Shown: positions 32,824-43,596, numbered from the stretch's first letter. The stretch is DNA of 64,000 nucleotides from Acidihalobacter ferrooxydans (GCF_001975725.1 NZ_CP019434.1:3312792-3376791); one strand, 5' to 3'. Translations and numbers: made by a program. The notes: generated by a model not told the origin, from the letters alone.

Positions 32824-33381
32824 ATGGCCGATACCGAAAAAAACCTTCTCGAAGCCGCTGTTCGCCTGTTCTCGCGGTATGGCGTCAAGCGCACCAGCAT
32901 GAGCGACCTGGCCACCGAAGCCGGCGTGAGCCGCCAGACGCTCTACCATGTCTTCCGCAACAAGGACGAAGTGCTCAGGGCACTGATCCGCGCCTACACC
33001 GACGATCTCATCGCCGGGATCGAGTCCGGACTGGAAGGCGTGCAGGCGCTGGGCGACCAGCTCGACGTGGTGTTTGCGAAAATGGTCGTCGCCGGCTTCG
33101 AGTTCGTGGAGACGACTCCGAACGCGCAGGACATCATTGATGGATTCAACGCGGCCGGCCAGGAAGAACTGGAAGCCTCGGCCGAGCGCTTCCGCGCTTT
33201 ACTCGAACGGCTTTTTTCACCCCACGGGGAAGCCCTGGCGCACGCCGGGCTTTCGGCATCGGAACTGGCGGAATTCGTGCAGCGCACTGCCAAGGCAGCC
33301 AGCCATGCGGCACGCGACAAGGATCAGCTGCTTCGTCAGTTGAAAACCTTGAAGCAACTGTGCCTGACGGCATGCCGATGA
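32824..33381 (+). CDS. TetR-family transcriptional regulator
   Basis: A 185-residue repressor-type protein. The N-terminal helix-turn-helix domain is clear (EAAVRLFSRYGVKRTSMSDL, then AGVSRQTLYHVFRNKDEVL). The C-terminal ligand-binding helical domain (about 60-185) is not assignable to an effector. It is divergent from the frameshifted dehydrogenase across a palindrome, a common local-repressor arrangement. The gene pair is enclosed by two copies of the same family 2 element. Confidence 0.9.
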   Translation: MADTEKNLLEAAVRLFSRYGVKRTSMSDLATEAGVSRQTLYHVFRNKDEVLRALIRAYTDDLIAGIESGLEGVQALGDQLDVVFAKMVVAGFEFVETTPNAQDIIDGFNAAGQEELEASAERFRALLERLFSPHGEALAHAGLSASELAEFVQRTAKAASHAARDKDQLLRQLKTLKQLCLTACR

Positions 33382-33405
33382 TCGTGGACAGATACGGTTG
33401 CGGCT

Positions 33406-33571
33406 TAGCCCGAATGTGTCACAAACTCCTGCCGATCTCGCGCCGGATAGTGTTTTCACAAGGGACAACAGAAGGAGCGGCGCATCGGTGATGACGGCCG
33501 ACTGAGGAAATATCCCTTGTGGAATCAAGAGCCCTGCGAGAGCGGCGGGAATTCGTGAAACATTCGGGTTA
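33406..33571. repeat. Family 2 MITE-like element, copy 2 (uninterrupted)
   Basis: A 166-base element with terminal inverted repeats: TAGCCCGAATGTGTCACAAA at the left and the complement of CTAACCCGAATGTTTCACGA at the right, about 23 of 29 positions matching. The interior matches copy 1 in the same orientation and includes an internal hairpin (TTTTCACAAGGGA / TCCCTTGTGGAA). It begins 24 bases after the tetR stop. Confidence 0.8.
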
Positions 33572-33609
33572 GAAATCGACCGGCGACGTGGAATCGCTCT
33601 CCGGCCGCG

Positions 33610-33639
33610 GACGGCGCGGTCGGAACCGCGTTGACCGTC
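33610..33639 (-). terminator. Stem-loop downstream of the glucoside operon
   Basis: An inner CGCGGT-CGGA-ACCGCG hairpin and outer GACGG/CCGTC arms lie 9 bases after the last gene of the minus-strand operon. No T-run follows, so terminator activity is a guess. Confidence 0.35.
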
Positions 33640-33647
33640 TTGCGTTC

Positions 33648-34790
<1,143 letters not shown>

Positions 34791-34822
34791 GACGGTAGGT
34801 GTCTCCTGATGGGGGTTGCGCG

Positions 34823-37234
34823 TCAGAACGCGACGTCGATAGCGAGCCGGTCCGTGTCCTGCTGCCGGCGCAGCCTCAGCCAGCCGGCGTCCACTGTCCA
34901 GTCATCAGCGCCGCGAACCGGGCCCGGCGCGCGCAGCTCCAGCACGACCTCGCGTGCCATGCTCAGCGCGGGTGTTTCCAGCGTAAGCCGCAGACCGTCG
35001 GCGTCCACCTGACCCTGTACCTGCGTCCACGCGCCGGGCGCGTCGCCGTCGCCGGCGTCTTCCCAGACGCGACCGCTCACCCGGCCTGCGGCATCCGGCA
35101 GCAAGCGCAGCACCAGCGGTGCCCAGTGCGCCGTGGCGGTGTGGGGTGCCGGCTCGGTCAGCGCCAGCACGCTGCCGGCGCGCACGAACAGCGGCAGGCC
35201 ATCCAGGGGCGTGGGAATCACGATCCAGCGGCCCCCTTCGTGCAGCTCACCGCTCCAGAAATCCTGCCACCGTCCGGCGGGCAGATACACGGCGCGGGCC
35301 TGCTGCCGCGGGCGCAGCGCAGGCGCGACCAGCAGCGCCGCACCGGGCATGAACTGATCGGCGAGCGGCCAGGCGGTTGCATCATCCGGGAACTCGAACA
35401 GCATCGGCCGCAGCGGCGGCGCGCCGTCCTCCACGGCCTCGCGCGCCAGGCTGTAGAGGTAAGGCAACAGACGGTAACGCAACTGCACGGCGGCGCGCAC
35501 ATGACCGGTCCAGGGCTCGCCAAAGGCCCAGGCTTCCTGCGCCAGCGAATCGCACTCGCTGTGGTTGCGCATGAAGGGATAACAGGCGCCGAGCCAGGTC
35601 CAGCGCGTGAGCAGCTCGCCGTTGCTGTCACCGGAAAAACCGCCGATGTCCGCGCCAACGAATGCCACCCCGGACAGCGACAGTCCGAGCAGCATGGGAA
35701 TCGATTCTTCCAGATGCTGCCAGCTACTGGAGTTATCGCCGGTCCACACCCAGGCGTAGCGCTGGATGCCGGGGAACCCGGCGCGGGTGAGGACGAAAGG
35801 CCGCCGGCCCGGGCGCTGCGCGGTCAGTGCCTCGAAGGCGGCGCGGCATTCGAGCACGGCGTAGAGGTTGTGCACTTCGGCGTGCGCGTACGCGGCGTGA
35901 CGCGCGCCGGGCGGCATGCCTTTGCCGTAGGTCGTGTGGCCCATGACCGAGAAGGTCGAAGGTTCGTTCATATCGTTCCAGATCCCGGCCACGCCGGCGT
36001 CGGTCAGGCTCCGGTGCAGGCCGCTCCACCAGTTGCGCACCTCGGCGCGGGTGAAGTCCGGCCACACCGACTCGCCGGGCCAGCTGGTGCCGCGTAACAC
36101 GTCGCCGCGCGGCACGCGGATGAGGTAATCCTTCGCCAGCGCTTCGTCATAAGCGCGGTAGCCCGGTTCGGCCCGCAGGCCCGGATCGACGATCGCAACG
36201 AGTTGCACGCCTTGTGCGGCAAGGTCTCCGGCCAGCCCGGCCGGGTCATGAAAGCGGTAGGGGTCGAACGTGAAGGACTTGTAGCGCTCCATGTGGTCGA
36301 TGTCGAGCCATATCGCATCCAGCGGGATGTCGCGGCGGCGGTGTTCGGCGGCCACGTCGCGCACCGTGGCGGCGTCCACGTAGCCCCAGCGACACTGGTG
36401 GTAACCGAGCGCCCACAGCGGCGGCATCGGCGGGCGGCCGACCAGCGCCGAGTAACGCTGCAACACCTTTTGCGGATCGGGACCGGCGATAAGATAGAAA
36501 TCCAGCGTGGGGCCATCGGTGGCGATCAGGCTTTCCTCGGCACCGGCCGGCGCGAGGCTGAAGGTGCTGCGCCAGGTTTCGTCCAGATAGAGGCCGCAAA
36601 AGCGCCCGGCTTCGCGGATCAGCAAGAAGGGATGCGCCTGATACAGCGGGTCCTGGTCGTGGCTGAACGGGGGTGCCGGATCGGTGGTCCATACCGTGTA
36701 GTCGCGTCCACGGCGGTCGAGCCAGCCGGTACGTCCGCCGAGACCGTAATAGGCGCGCGCATCGCTCTCGGCCAGCCGCAGCGCCAGCCCGGAACCAGCC
36801 GGACGGCCATCGTCGGCGAAGACTTCGGGCAGTTCGTTTTCTTCCCACCAGCGGGTGAGATGGCTGGCAAGCCCACCGGTCAGCGCAGCGCCGGGCAGAC
36901 GCACGCCGCCGGACTCCGCACCGCCGAACTCCGCGCCGCCGAATTCCACGGCAAAGGGGTCGAGGTCGAGCCGCAACGTATGTGCACCGCTGCGCAGTTC
37001 CAGCGTGCCGGATTCGGCGTTGGCCGTCAGTGGCTGTGGCGTACCGGCGTGCACCACCCAACTGCGCTTTTCGGCATCCTGCGGACGATGCCAGAGCAGC
37101 ACGCGGAATACACCTTCGGCGGGCGCTTCGATGCGCCCCTGGAATCGTGGCCCCCGCAGTTCCACGCCGGTATCGGTCACGCGCCATGCCTCGAACCGCG
37201 CCACGACCGGCGCCTCGACGACCTGCCCGGCCAT
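34823..37234 (-). CDS. GH31 family alpha-glucosidase
   Basis: An 803-residue glycoside hydrolase family 31 enzyme that removes non-reducing alpha-glucosyl units. The N-terminal beta-sandwich ends around residue 220. The barrel contains PPLWALGYHQCRWGY, DIPLDAIWLDIDHME, the nucleophile Asp421 in GIWNDMNEPS and the acid/base Asp500 in WTGDNSSSW, followed by GADIGGF and PFMRNHS. There is no signal peptide, so it should act in the cytoplasm on sugar brought in by the adjacent importer. The start is the ATG at 37234, overlapping the permease stop by one base. The frame runs open upstream as a shadow of the permease. A Gly/Ala/Glu tandem (EFGGAEFGGAESGG, about 98-111) is unusual. Confidence 0.94.
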   Translation of the reverse strand: MAGQVVEAPVVARFEAWRVTDTGVELRGPRFQGRIEAPAEGVFRVLLWHRPQDAEKRSWVVHAGTPQPLTANAESGTLELRSGAHTLRLDLDPFAVEFGGAEFGGAESGGVRLPGAALTGGLASHLTRWWEENELPEVFADDGRPAGSGLALRLAESDARAYYGLGGRTGWLDRRGRDYTVWTTDPAPPFSHDQDPLYQAHPFLLIREAGRFCGLYLDETWRSTFSLAPAGAEESLIATDGPTLDFYLIAGPDPQKVLQRYSALVGRPPMPPLWALGYHQCRWGYVDAATVRDVAAEHRRRDIPLDAIWLDIDHMERYKSFTFDPYRFHDPAGLAGDLAAQGVQLVAIVDPGLRAEPGYRAYDEALAKDYLIRVPRGDVLRGTSWPGESVWPDFTRAEVRNWWSGLHRSLTDAGVAGIWNDMNEPSTFSVMGHTTYGKGMPPGARHAAYAHAEVHNLYAVLECRAAFEALTAQRPGRRPFVLTRAGFPGIQRYAWVWTGDNSSSWQHLEESIPMLLGLSLSGVAFVGADIGGFSGDSNGELLTRWTWLGACYPFMRNHSECDSLAQEAWAFGEPWTGHVRAAVQLRYRLLPYLYSLAREAVEDGAPPLRPMLFEFPDDATAWPLADQFMPGAALLVAPALRPRQQARAVYLPAGRWQDFWSGELHEGGRWIVIPTPLDGLPLFVRAGSVLALTEPAPHTATAHWAPLVLRLLPDAAGRVSGRVWEDAGDGDAPGAWTQVQGQVDADGLRLTLETPALSMAREVVLELRAPGPVRGADDWTVDAGWLRLRRQQDTDRLAIDVAF

Positions 37235-38055
37235 CAGCCTTTGACCGCGCCGAGGGTCAGGCCGGAGGTAATCCAGCGCTGGAACACCAGCACCAGCACG
37301 ACCAGCGGCGCGCTGACCACCACCGAGGCGGCCATGATGTTGCCGTAAGGAGGCATGAACGAACTGGAGCCACCGAACACGGTAATGGCGACGGGTACGG
37401 TGCGCGCACTGTTGTCGAGCGTAAAGGTCAGTGCGAACAGAAATTCGTTCCAGGCGGCAATGAACGCGAGCAGGCCGGTGGCGACCATCGCCGGCGCGAG
37501 CAGTGGCAGGAAGATACGGGTGACGATGGTCCACGGACTGGCGCCGTCGATGATCGCGGCTTCTTCCAGTTCCTGCGGCAATTCGCGCATGAAGGCGGTC
37601 AGCACCCACACGGTGAACGGCACGGTGAACAGCAGATAAGAGAAGATCAACCCCCACCAGGTGTTATACAGGCCGAGCCCGCGGATGATCGAGAACAGGC
37701 CGGTGAGGATTGCCGCCTGCGGAAACATGGTGGCGCCGAGCATGGTGATCAGCAAAAACGAACGCCCGCGAAAACTGACCCGCGACAGCGCATAGGCGGC
37801 CAGCAGCGAAATGAGTCCGGCCACCACCACGGTGAGCGTGGCCACTACCACCGAATTCAGGATGTTGCGCCCGAAGCCAAGCTGAAAGATGTGTTCGTAG
37901 TTGCTCAGCGAGGCCGCATGCGGCCACAGCGTCGGGGTCATGATCGCAAAACCCGTTTTCAGCGAGGTAACGATGGCGTAGTAGAACGGGAACACGGCCC
38001 AGAGGAAGAAAATCAGTGCCAGCAGATAGAAGCTGGCCTTGCGCAGCGCCTTCAT
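37234..38055 (-). CDS. Sugar ABC transporter permease (MalG/UgpE type)
   Basis: Inner-membrane permease, 273 residues, with six hydrophobic helices starting at about residue 8. The EAA loop ELEEAAIIDGASPWTIVTRI and the IAAWNEFLFALTF segment are typical of MalG-type carbohydrate permeases. It overlaps its partner upstream by four bases and the GH31 gene by one. Confidence 0.93.
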   Translation of the reverse strand: MKALRKASFYLLALIFFLWAVFPFYYAIVTSLKTGFAIMTPTLWPHAASLSNYEHIFQLGFGRNILNSVVVATLTVVVAGLISLLAAYALSRVSFRGRSFLLITMLGATMFPQAAILTGLFSIIRGLGLYNTWWGLIFSYLLFTVPFTVWVLTAFMRELPQELEEAAIIDGASPWTIVTRIFLPLLAPAMVATGLLAFIAAWNEFLFALTFTLDNSARTVPVAITVFGGSSSFMPPYGNIMAASVVVSAPLVVLVLVFQRWITSGLTLGAVKG

Positions 38056-39011
38056 CGGGATTCTCCCAGCAAGCGTTTGCGGCCGCCCCAGATGATCAGC
38101 GCGAGCAGAACAGCCATGAACAGGAACATCACCACCGAGGCTGCGGAGGCGTAACCGATCTCGCCGAAACTGACCAGGTGGTTCTGGATGTAGACGGCCA
38201 TGGTCTCGGTCTGCGGCACGGCACCGGTCATCACGTAAATCACGTCGAACACGCGCAGTGCGTCGAGCATACGGAAGATCACCGCCACTAGGACGGCCGG
38301 CCAGACCAACGGCAGGGTAATGCGCCAAAAGGTTTTCAGCGGGCCGACGCCGTCGACGCGCGCCGCTTCGTAAATATCCTGTGGAATGGTCTGCAGACCC
38401 GCCAGAATCAACAAGGCCATGAACGGGGTGGTTTTCCAGATGTCGACCATCATCACTGCCGGCAGCATCAGCGCCGGATTGGACAACCAGTCGATCGGCT
38501 GATGAATCAGATGTGCATTCATCAGCAACACATTGATGATGCCGCCCTGCTGCTGGAGCATCCATGTCCAGATTTCCGACGAAACAACGGTCGGAATCGC
38601 CCACGGAATCAGGACTGCCGCGCGCAATGGCCGACTCCCGCGCAGGTTGGAATCGAGTACCAGCGCCAGCATCAGCCCGACCAGGGTTTCCGTCGTCACC
38701 GTCACAACAGTAAACAAGGCCGTGTTGCGCACCGCCCGCCACCACTCGCTGCTGGCCAGCACGCCGCCCCAGCCGTTCTGGTTATGGTGAAGGAAGTTAT
38801 GCAGGCCGACGAAACGGGCCTGACCACCGAAAAAACTGGCGTTGGTCAGGCTGTTGATGAACGTCGTGACCAACGGCCACAGCGCAACCAGGATCAGGGC
38901 AATCAATACCGGCGACAGAAACACCCAGGCCCAGATCACCCGGCGCCGTTGCAGCGTCAACCCCCGCGGCGCGGATGCCGCAGGCGTTGACGCTGTGTCG
39001 TGCACGGACAT
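38052..39011 (-). CDS. Sugar ABC transporter permease (MalF/UgpA type)
   Basis: Inner-membrane permease, 319 residues. A hydrophilic N-terminal tail of about 25 residues precedes six helices. The EAA loop IYEAARVDGVGPLKTFWRIT and the segment FRMLDALRVFDVIYVMTGA are typical of the MalF-type partner in trehalose/maltose importers. It lies 9 bases after the binding-protein gene. Confidence 0.93.
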   Translation of the reverse strand: MSVHDTASTPAASAPRGLTLQRRRVIWAWVFLSPVLIALILVALWPLVTTFINSLTNASFFGGQARFVGLHNFLHHNQNGWGGVLASSEWWRAVRNTALFTVVTVTTETLVGLMLALVLDSNLRGSRPLRAAVLIPWAIPTVVSSEIWTWMLQQQGGIINVLLMNAHLIHQPIDWLSNPALMLPAVMMVDIWKTTPFMALLILAGLQTIPQDIYEAARVDGVGPLKTFWRITLPLVWPAVLVAVIFRMLDALRVFDVIYVMTGAVPQTETMAVYIQNHLVSFGEIGYASAASVVMFLFMAVLLALIIWGGRKRLLGESR

Positions 39012-39020
39012 CTTCGCGGC

Positions 39021-40331
39021 CTACCAATGCTTGCCGTGGTCACTGAGGGCATTCAGCCGCGCGGCGATGGTTCTGACCGTCGCTTGCGGCGTCATCTCGC
39101 CCAACAGCATTTGATGCACATCGGTATAGAAGATCGAACTGACGCGGTTGTACTTGGCGCCGGTCTGGGCGGTCGGCCGCGGCGAGGCGTGGCTGATCGC
39201 CTGGTAGAAGATTTTCATCACCGGCGCCTTGTCCACCACCGCCTGATCCTTGTACAGCGCCATGCGCGTCGGCATCAGTGCGCCTTCGAGAAAACGCATG
39301 CGTTGCACATCGTACGAAGTCAGATACTTGATCAGACTGATCGATGCCTCGCGATGCTGGCCGTACTTGGACAGCGCCAGCGCCCAACCGCCGATGGTGC
39401 CCGCATTACGCCCTTCCGCGCCCGAGCCCTTCGGAATCATCATCACGCCGACCTTGCCCTTGAGCGGGCTATCGGGCTTCTGCACAATCGACCACACATA
39501 GGGCCAATTGCGCATGAACAGCGCGTTGCCCGAATAAAACATCTGCAGCGACTGCGGCTCCTGGGAGCTGAGCACACCGCGCGGCGAAATGGTTCCTATC
39601 CAGTCCTTGGCCCTCGTCAGCGCGGCGACGGCACGCGGATTGTCGATGGTGACCTTGCCATCGGGTGCGACAATCGAGCCCGCTCCGTCACTCGCCAGCC
39701 ACTCGACCGCGTCGCAGGTGAGCCCTTCATAGGCCTTGCCCTGCCACACGAAACCCCAGAAATTGGGATGACCGGCGGCGCGTTCCTTGGCCTGCACAAG
39801 CTTGGCATCGGCCGTCAGCTCGGCCCAGGTCTTGGGCGGCTTGAGGCCGTACTTTTGCAACAGATCCTTGCGGTAGTACATCACACCGACCGCAGCGAAC
39901 CACGGCACCGCCAGCAGCTTACCGTCAATAGTGTCCACCTTCAGATAAGCAGGGAAGAACTTGTCGCGCTTGTTCTTGAAGTACGGCGTCAGATCGACCA
40001 GGTCCTTCTTGAGAATGCCAGGGTAGTAGACGTCGGTCATCAGCACATCAATGTTGGCGTGCGCCGCCAGCCACTGCTCATACAGCGCCAGGCGCGCCGA
40101 GCTGCTATATGGCGTGGTGACGAACTTGACGTAATTGCCGGTCTTGGCCGCCCACTGCTTGGAAGCTTTCACGCAGGTGATGTGATTAGGCGCACCGACC
40201 GAGCCACAGGCGATGCTCACCGTCACGCCGGCCGCCTGGGCCGGGCCGGGCGCGGCGAGCGCCCATCCGGCGCCCAACAATGCCGCCACCCACACACCCC
40301 GTAAGCGTTTCCTTGCAAACATTTTTTTCAT
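39021..40331 (-). CDS. Sugar ABC transporter substrate-binding protein
   Basis: Extracytoplasmic binding protein of the MalE-like cluster, 436 residues. The signal peptide is residues 1 to about 33 (cleavage after AQA). The mature chain begins VTVSIACGSVGAPNH, with VLMTDVYYPGILKKDLVDL, PWFAAVGVMYYRKDLL and GGWALALSKYGQHREAS. Context (MalF/MalG-type permeases plus an intracellular alpha-glucosidase) suggests a disaccharide such as trehalose, maltose or sucrose, or an alpha-glucosyl osmolyte. It is the first gene of the operon. Confidence 0.92.
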   Translation of the reverse strand: MKKMFARKRLRGVWVAALLGAGWALAAPGPAQAAGVTVSIACGSVGAPNHITCVKASKQWAAKTGNYVKFVTTPYSSSARLALYEQWLAAHANIDVLMTDVYYPGILKKDLVDLTPYFKNKRDKFFPAYLKVDTIDGKLLAVPWFAAVGVMYYRKDLLQKYGLKPPKTWAELTADAKLVQAKERAAGHPNFWGFVWQGKAYEGLTCDAVEWLASDGAGSIVAPDGKVTIDNPRAVAALTRAKDWIGTISPRGVLSSQEPQSLQMFYSGNALFMRNWPYVWSIVQKPDSPLKGKVGVMMIPKGSGAEGRNAGTIGGWALALSKYGQHREASISLIKYLTSYDVQRMRFLEGALMPTRMALYKDQAVVDKAPVMKIFYQAISHASPRPTAQTGAKYNRVSSIFYTDVHQMLLGEMTPQATVRTIAARLNALSDHGKHW

Positions 40332-40563
40332 GCCGTCTTCCTCCTTGGTTCCTCAATCCCGAATGTCGTCAGGCGTGCGATGAACGCGCAGCAATCTGGA
40401 TTCACAGGGGACTTTCCGAGCACGGCGCGCGCTGCTCGCCCCATGTCCGCAGCAAATCATTTTTTATGCAGCCTGAAATCCGCATCACGCATCGCCTGCT
40501 TACTTATAGACTATGGACGCCCGGATCGCATTGACCGATGTCAACAGAACTGCGGTTATTCGC
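40332..40563. other. Intergenic region upstream of the glucoside operon
   Basis: About 230 bases between the sugar-binding protein start and the hairpins following speE. It must hold the operon promoter. GGAGGAAGAC lies just before the start codon (minus strand). No gene or clear operator is seen. Confidence 0.4.
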
Positions 40564-40623
40564 CCACGGCGTACAGACCGTGAAGCCGTGGCAGCGGCCG
40601 GCATGAAACTTTCCGGCCGGCTG
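40564..40623 (-). terminator. Two adjacent stem-loops downstream of speE
   Basis: The first has CCACGGC/GCCGTGG arms (40564-40591). The second has CAGCGGCCGG/CCGGCCGGCTG arms with one bulge (40592-40623). They start about 48 bases after the speE stop on its strand. No T-run follows. Transcription termination or mRNA end protection is likely. Confidence 0.5.
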
Positions 40624-40670
40624 ACCCGGAACGTCGTCGACAGCTCTTGTATCTAAAGCGAAGCGCGCTA

Positions 40671-41528
40671 TCAGTCCAGCAGCGCGCGGCGCAGAAACTC
40701 CGGCGTGGCGGCGCAGGCGCGGTGGATGGCGTCGTTGTAATACTGCGTTGCGAAGGGTTTGTTCTCGCAGGCTTCCTCACGCAGGAAGGTAACCGGCATG
40801 TCCTTGGCCGCGATGGTGGCGGTCCACCAGCCGGACGGATAGCTGGCCTGCGGAAAGTGCAGCGTGAGCGTGTCGAGAAAACCGGCCTTGCGCATTTCGT
40901 CGTGCATCGGGCGGATGATGCTCTGCGTGTGATAGAGCGGCGATTCGCTCTGCTGGCCGAGCAGACCGTCGCTGCCGAGCACGCGCAAACAGTCCTTGTA
41001 GAACGGGCCGGAGAACAGCCCTTCGGCCGGACCGATGGGGTCGGTGCTGTCGACGATGATGACATCGACCGAGCCGGGTTCGGCGTCCTTGACCCACTGG
41101 ATGCCGTCGCCAAAGCGCAGCTCGGCGCGCGGGTCGGCATTGGATTCGCACAGTTCCGGGAAATACTGCTCGGACAAGCGCGTGACGCGTTCGTCGATAT
41201 CCACTTGCACCACGGATTCGACCTCGGGGTGTTTGAGCACCTCGCGCAGCGTACCGCAGTCGCCGCCGCCGATGATGACCACGCGCCGGGGCCGCGGATG
41301 ACTGTAGAGCACCGGGTGGCTCATCATTTCGTGATAGACGAAATTATCGCGCGTGGTGAGCATGACGAAGCCGTCGATGGTCATCAGATTGCCGAATTTT
41401 TCCGTTTCGTAGATCTCGATGTGCTGGAACGGTGTCTGTTCGTCATGGAGCTTGCGTTTGATCTGTAGCGAAAAGGCGCTGCCGGCTTCCTTGCAGCGTT
41501 CCGTGAACCAGTTCTGATCGAGCGTCAT
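40671..41528 (-). CDS. speE: Spermidine synthase
   Basis: Aminopropyltransferase that adds the aminopropyl group of decarboxylated S-adenosylmethionine to putrescine, 285 residues. The family motifs are GFVMLTTRDNFVYHEMMSH, the cofactor loop IIGGGDCGTLREVL, VDIDERV, and the catalytic DVIIVDSTDPIGPAEGLF, followed by GLLGQQSESP. The start chosen is the ATG of TLDQNWFTE at 41528; the frame is open slightly further. It is divergent from speA with 69 bases between. Confidence 0.96.
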   Translation of the reverse strand: MTLDQNWFTERCKEAGSAFSLQIKRKLHDEQTPFQHIEIYETEKFGNLMTIDGFVMLTTRDNFVYHEMMSHPVLYSHPRPRRVVIIGGGDCGTLREVLKHPEVESVVQVDIDERVTRLSEQYFPELCESNADPRAELRFGDGIQWVKDAEPGSVDVIIVDSTDPIGPAEGLFSGPFYKDCLRVLGSDGLLGQQSESPLYHTQSIIRPMHDEMRKAGFLDTLTLHFPQASYPSGWWTATIAAKDMPVTFLREEACENKPFATQYYNDAIHRACAATPEFLRRALLD

Positions 41529-41597
41529 GCCGAAAACTCCGTAAGCGGTCGAAGGCGCTATTATACCGGCACTTCCCATCCTCAGGAGTCCGTCAGA

Positions 41598-43472
41598 ATG
41601 CCGGATTGGTCACTCGAAGACGCACGCAAGCTTTACAACACCACCGTCTGGGGCGGCGGGCATTACGAAATCTGCGCGAACGGCGAACTCCATGTGCAGG
41701 CCAGCAATGGCGCGCGCCTGAGCCTGCGCGTACTGGCCGACGAACTGCGCGAACAGGGGCTGCGTCTGCCGTTGCTGGTGCGGTTCAATCATATTCTGCG
41801 CGAGCGCGTCGACGCGCTGTGCGGCGCCTTCGCCCTGGCCCGCGAAGCGCAGGAATACGCCGGCGGCTATACGGCGATCTACCCGATCAAGGTCAATCAG
41901 CAACGCAGCGTCGTCGACGAAATCCTGCGCCACGGCGGCGCGCGCGTGGGCCTGGAGGCCGGCAGCAAGCCGGAGCTGATGGCCGTGCTGGCGCTGTCGC
42001 GCACGGGCGGCGTGGTCGTCTGCAACGGCTACAAGGATCGCGAATATCTGCGCCTGGCGCTGCTCGGACGCCTGCTCGGCCATCGCATCTATGTCGTCAT
42101 CGAAAAGCCGGCCGAGCTGGAGCGCGTGATCGAGGCCGCGCAGGAACTCGGCGTGCGCCCGCTGCTCGGCGTGCGCGTGCGCCTGTCGTCCATCGGCGGC
42201 GGCAAGTGGGAAAAGACCGGCGGCGAGAAAGGCAAGTTCGGGCTGTCGGCGGCGCAGGTCATCACCGTGACCGAACGGTTGCGCGAGGTCGGCATGCTCG
42301 ACTGCCTGCAACTGCTGCACTTCCACATGGGCTCGCAGATCGCCAACATCCGCGACATCCAGCGCGGCGTCCGCGAGGCGGCGCGTTTCTACGTCGAGCT
42401 GCGCCGGCTCGGCGCGGATCTGCGCGTGGCCGATGTCGGCGGCGGCCTCGGCGTGGATTACGAGGGCAGCCGCTCGCGCAGCGACTGCTCGATGAACTAC
42501 AGCGTGAACGAATACGCGGCCAACATCGTGCGCACGCTGCGCGAGGTGTGCGAACTGGAAGACGCGCCGCACCCGGAAATCTTCACCGAATCGGGGCGCG
42601 CCCTGACCGCCCATCACGCCGTGCTGATCACGCAGATCATCGACGTGGAGCGCGCCTGCGAGACGACCGACGAGCCGCCCCCCGAAGACGACGCCCCGCT
42701 CATCGTGCGCGACATGTGGGAGCTGCTGCAGGCGGCCACGGCGCGCTCGCCAAGCGAGACGTTCCACGATGCCTCGTACTGGCTGAGCGAGGCGCACGGC
42801 ATGTATACGCACGGCGTGCTCAGTCTGGCCGAACGGGCGCGCGTGGAAGAGTTGTTCGTCGCCATCTGCCAGCGCCTGCCCGCCGCGCTGGACGGTCAGG
42901 GCCGCAGCGCCCGCGAGATGCTCGATGGTCTGCGCGAACGGCTCGCCGACAAGGTGTTCTGCAATTTTTCGCTGTTCCAGTCGATGCCCGATGCGTGGGC
43001 GATCGATCAGGTGTTTCCGGTCGCCCCCCTGCAGCGGCTCGACGAACGCCCCGAACGGCACGGCATGCTGCAAGACCTCACCTGCGATTCGGACGGTCAG
43101 ATCGAGCGCTACGTCGTCGGCAGCGAACTCGAACACACCCTCCCGCTGCACGACTGGGCGCCGGGTCAGTGCTATCTCCTGGGCATTTTTCTGGTCGGCG
43201 CGTATCAGGAAATACTCGGCGACCTGCACAACCTGTTCGGCGATACCGACGCGATCAACGTCGACCTGCGCACTGACGGCACCCATGCGCTGGCGCAGCC
43301 GGAGCTGGGCGACACCGTCGCCGAACTGCTCGGCTACGTCCATTTCGACCCCGACGAACTGCGCCGCATCTACCGCCAGAAAGTCGCAGGCACGCTGGCG
43401 CCGGAACGCGCCGACGCCGTGCTGGCCGAACTGGAGGCCGGCTTGAGCGGCTACACCTATCTGGAAGACTGA
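41598..43472 (+). CDS. speA: Biosynthetic arginine decarboxylase
   Basis: PLP enzyme of the alanine-racemase-fold class that converts arginine to agmatine, 624 residues, the first step of the agmatine route to putrescine. The PLP lysine is Lys98 in YPIKVNQ. VGLEAGSKPEL, LLHFHMGSQIANI, VGGGLGVDYEGSRS and the second-half CNFSLFQSMPDAWAIDQ are characteristic. The length fits SpeA (about 630). It is divergent from speE, so the two polyamine genes share a short promoter region. Confidence 0.96.
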   Translation: MPDWSLEDARKLYNTTVWGGGHYEICANGELHVQASNGARLSLRVLADELREQGLRLPLLVRFNHILRERVDALCGAFALAREAQEYAGGYTAIYPIKVNQQRSVVDEILRHGGARVGLEAGSKPELMAVLALSRTGGVVVCNGYKDREYLRLALLGRLLGHRIYVVIEKPAELERVIEAAQELGVRPLLGVRVRLSSIGGGKWEKTGGEKGKFGLSAAQVITVTERLREVGMLDCLQLLHFHMGSQIANIRDIQRGVREAARFYVELRRLGADLRVADVGGGLGVDYEGSRSRSDCSMNYSVNEYAANIVRTLREVCELEDAPHPEIFTESGRALTAHHAVLITQIIDVERACETTDEPPPEDDAPLIVRDMWELLQAATARSPSETFHDASYWLSEAHGMYTHGVLSLAERARVEELFVAICQRLPAALDGQGRSAREMLDGLRERLADKVFCNFSLFQSMPDAWAIDQVFPVAPLQRLDERPERHGMLQDLTCDSDGQIERYVVGSELEHTLPLHDWAPGQCYLLGIFLVGAYQEILGDLHNLFGDTDAINVDLRTDGTHALAQPELGDTVAELLGYVHFDPDELRRIYRQKVAGTLAPERADAVLAELEAGLSGYTYLED

Positions 43473-43596
43473 ACCGCAGGCAGCCGTCGGCAGCACGGAC
43501 GGGCACACGCATCCCCCCGCAACCCTCGCGCGAGCAATTCCCGCCGCCATCTGCCCGACCGCCTGCACAAGCAGACAACACAAACATTCAGCCTGA

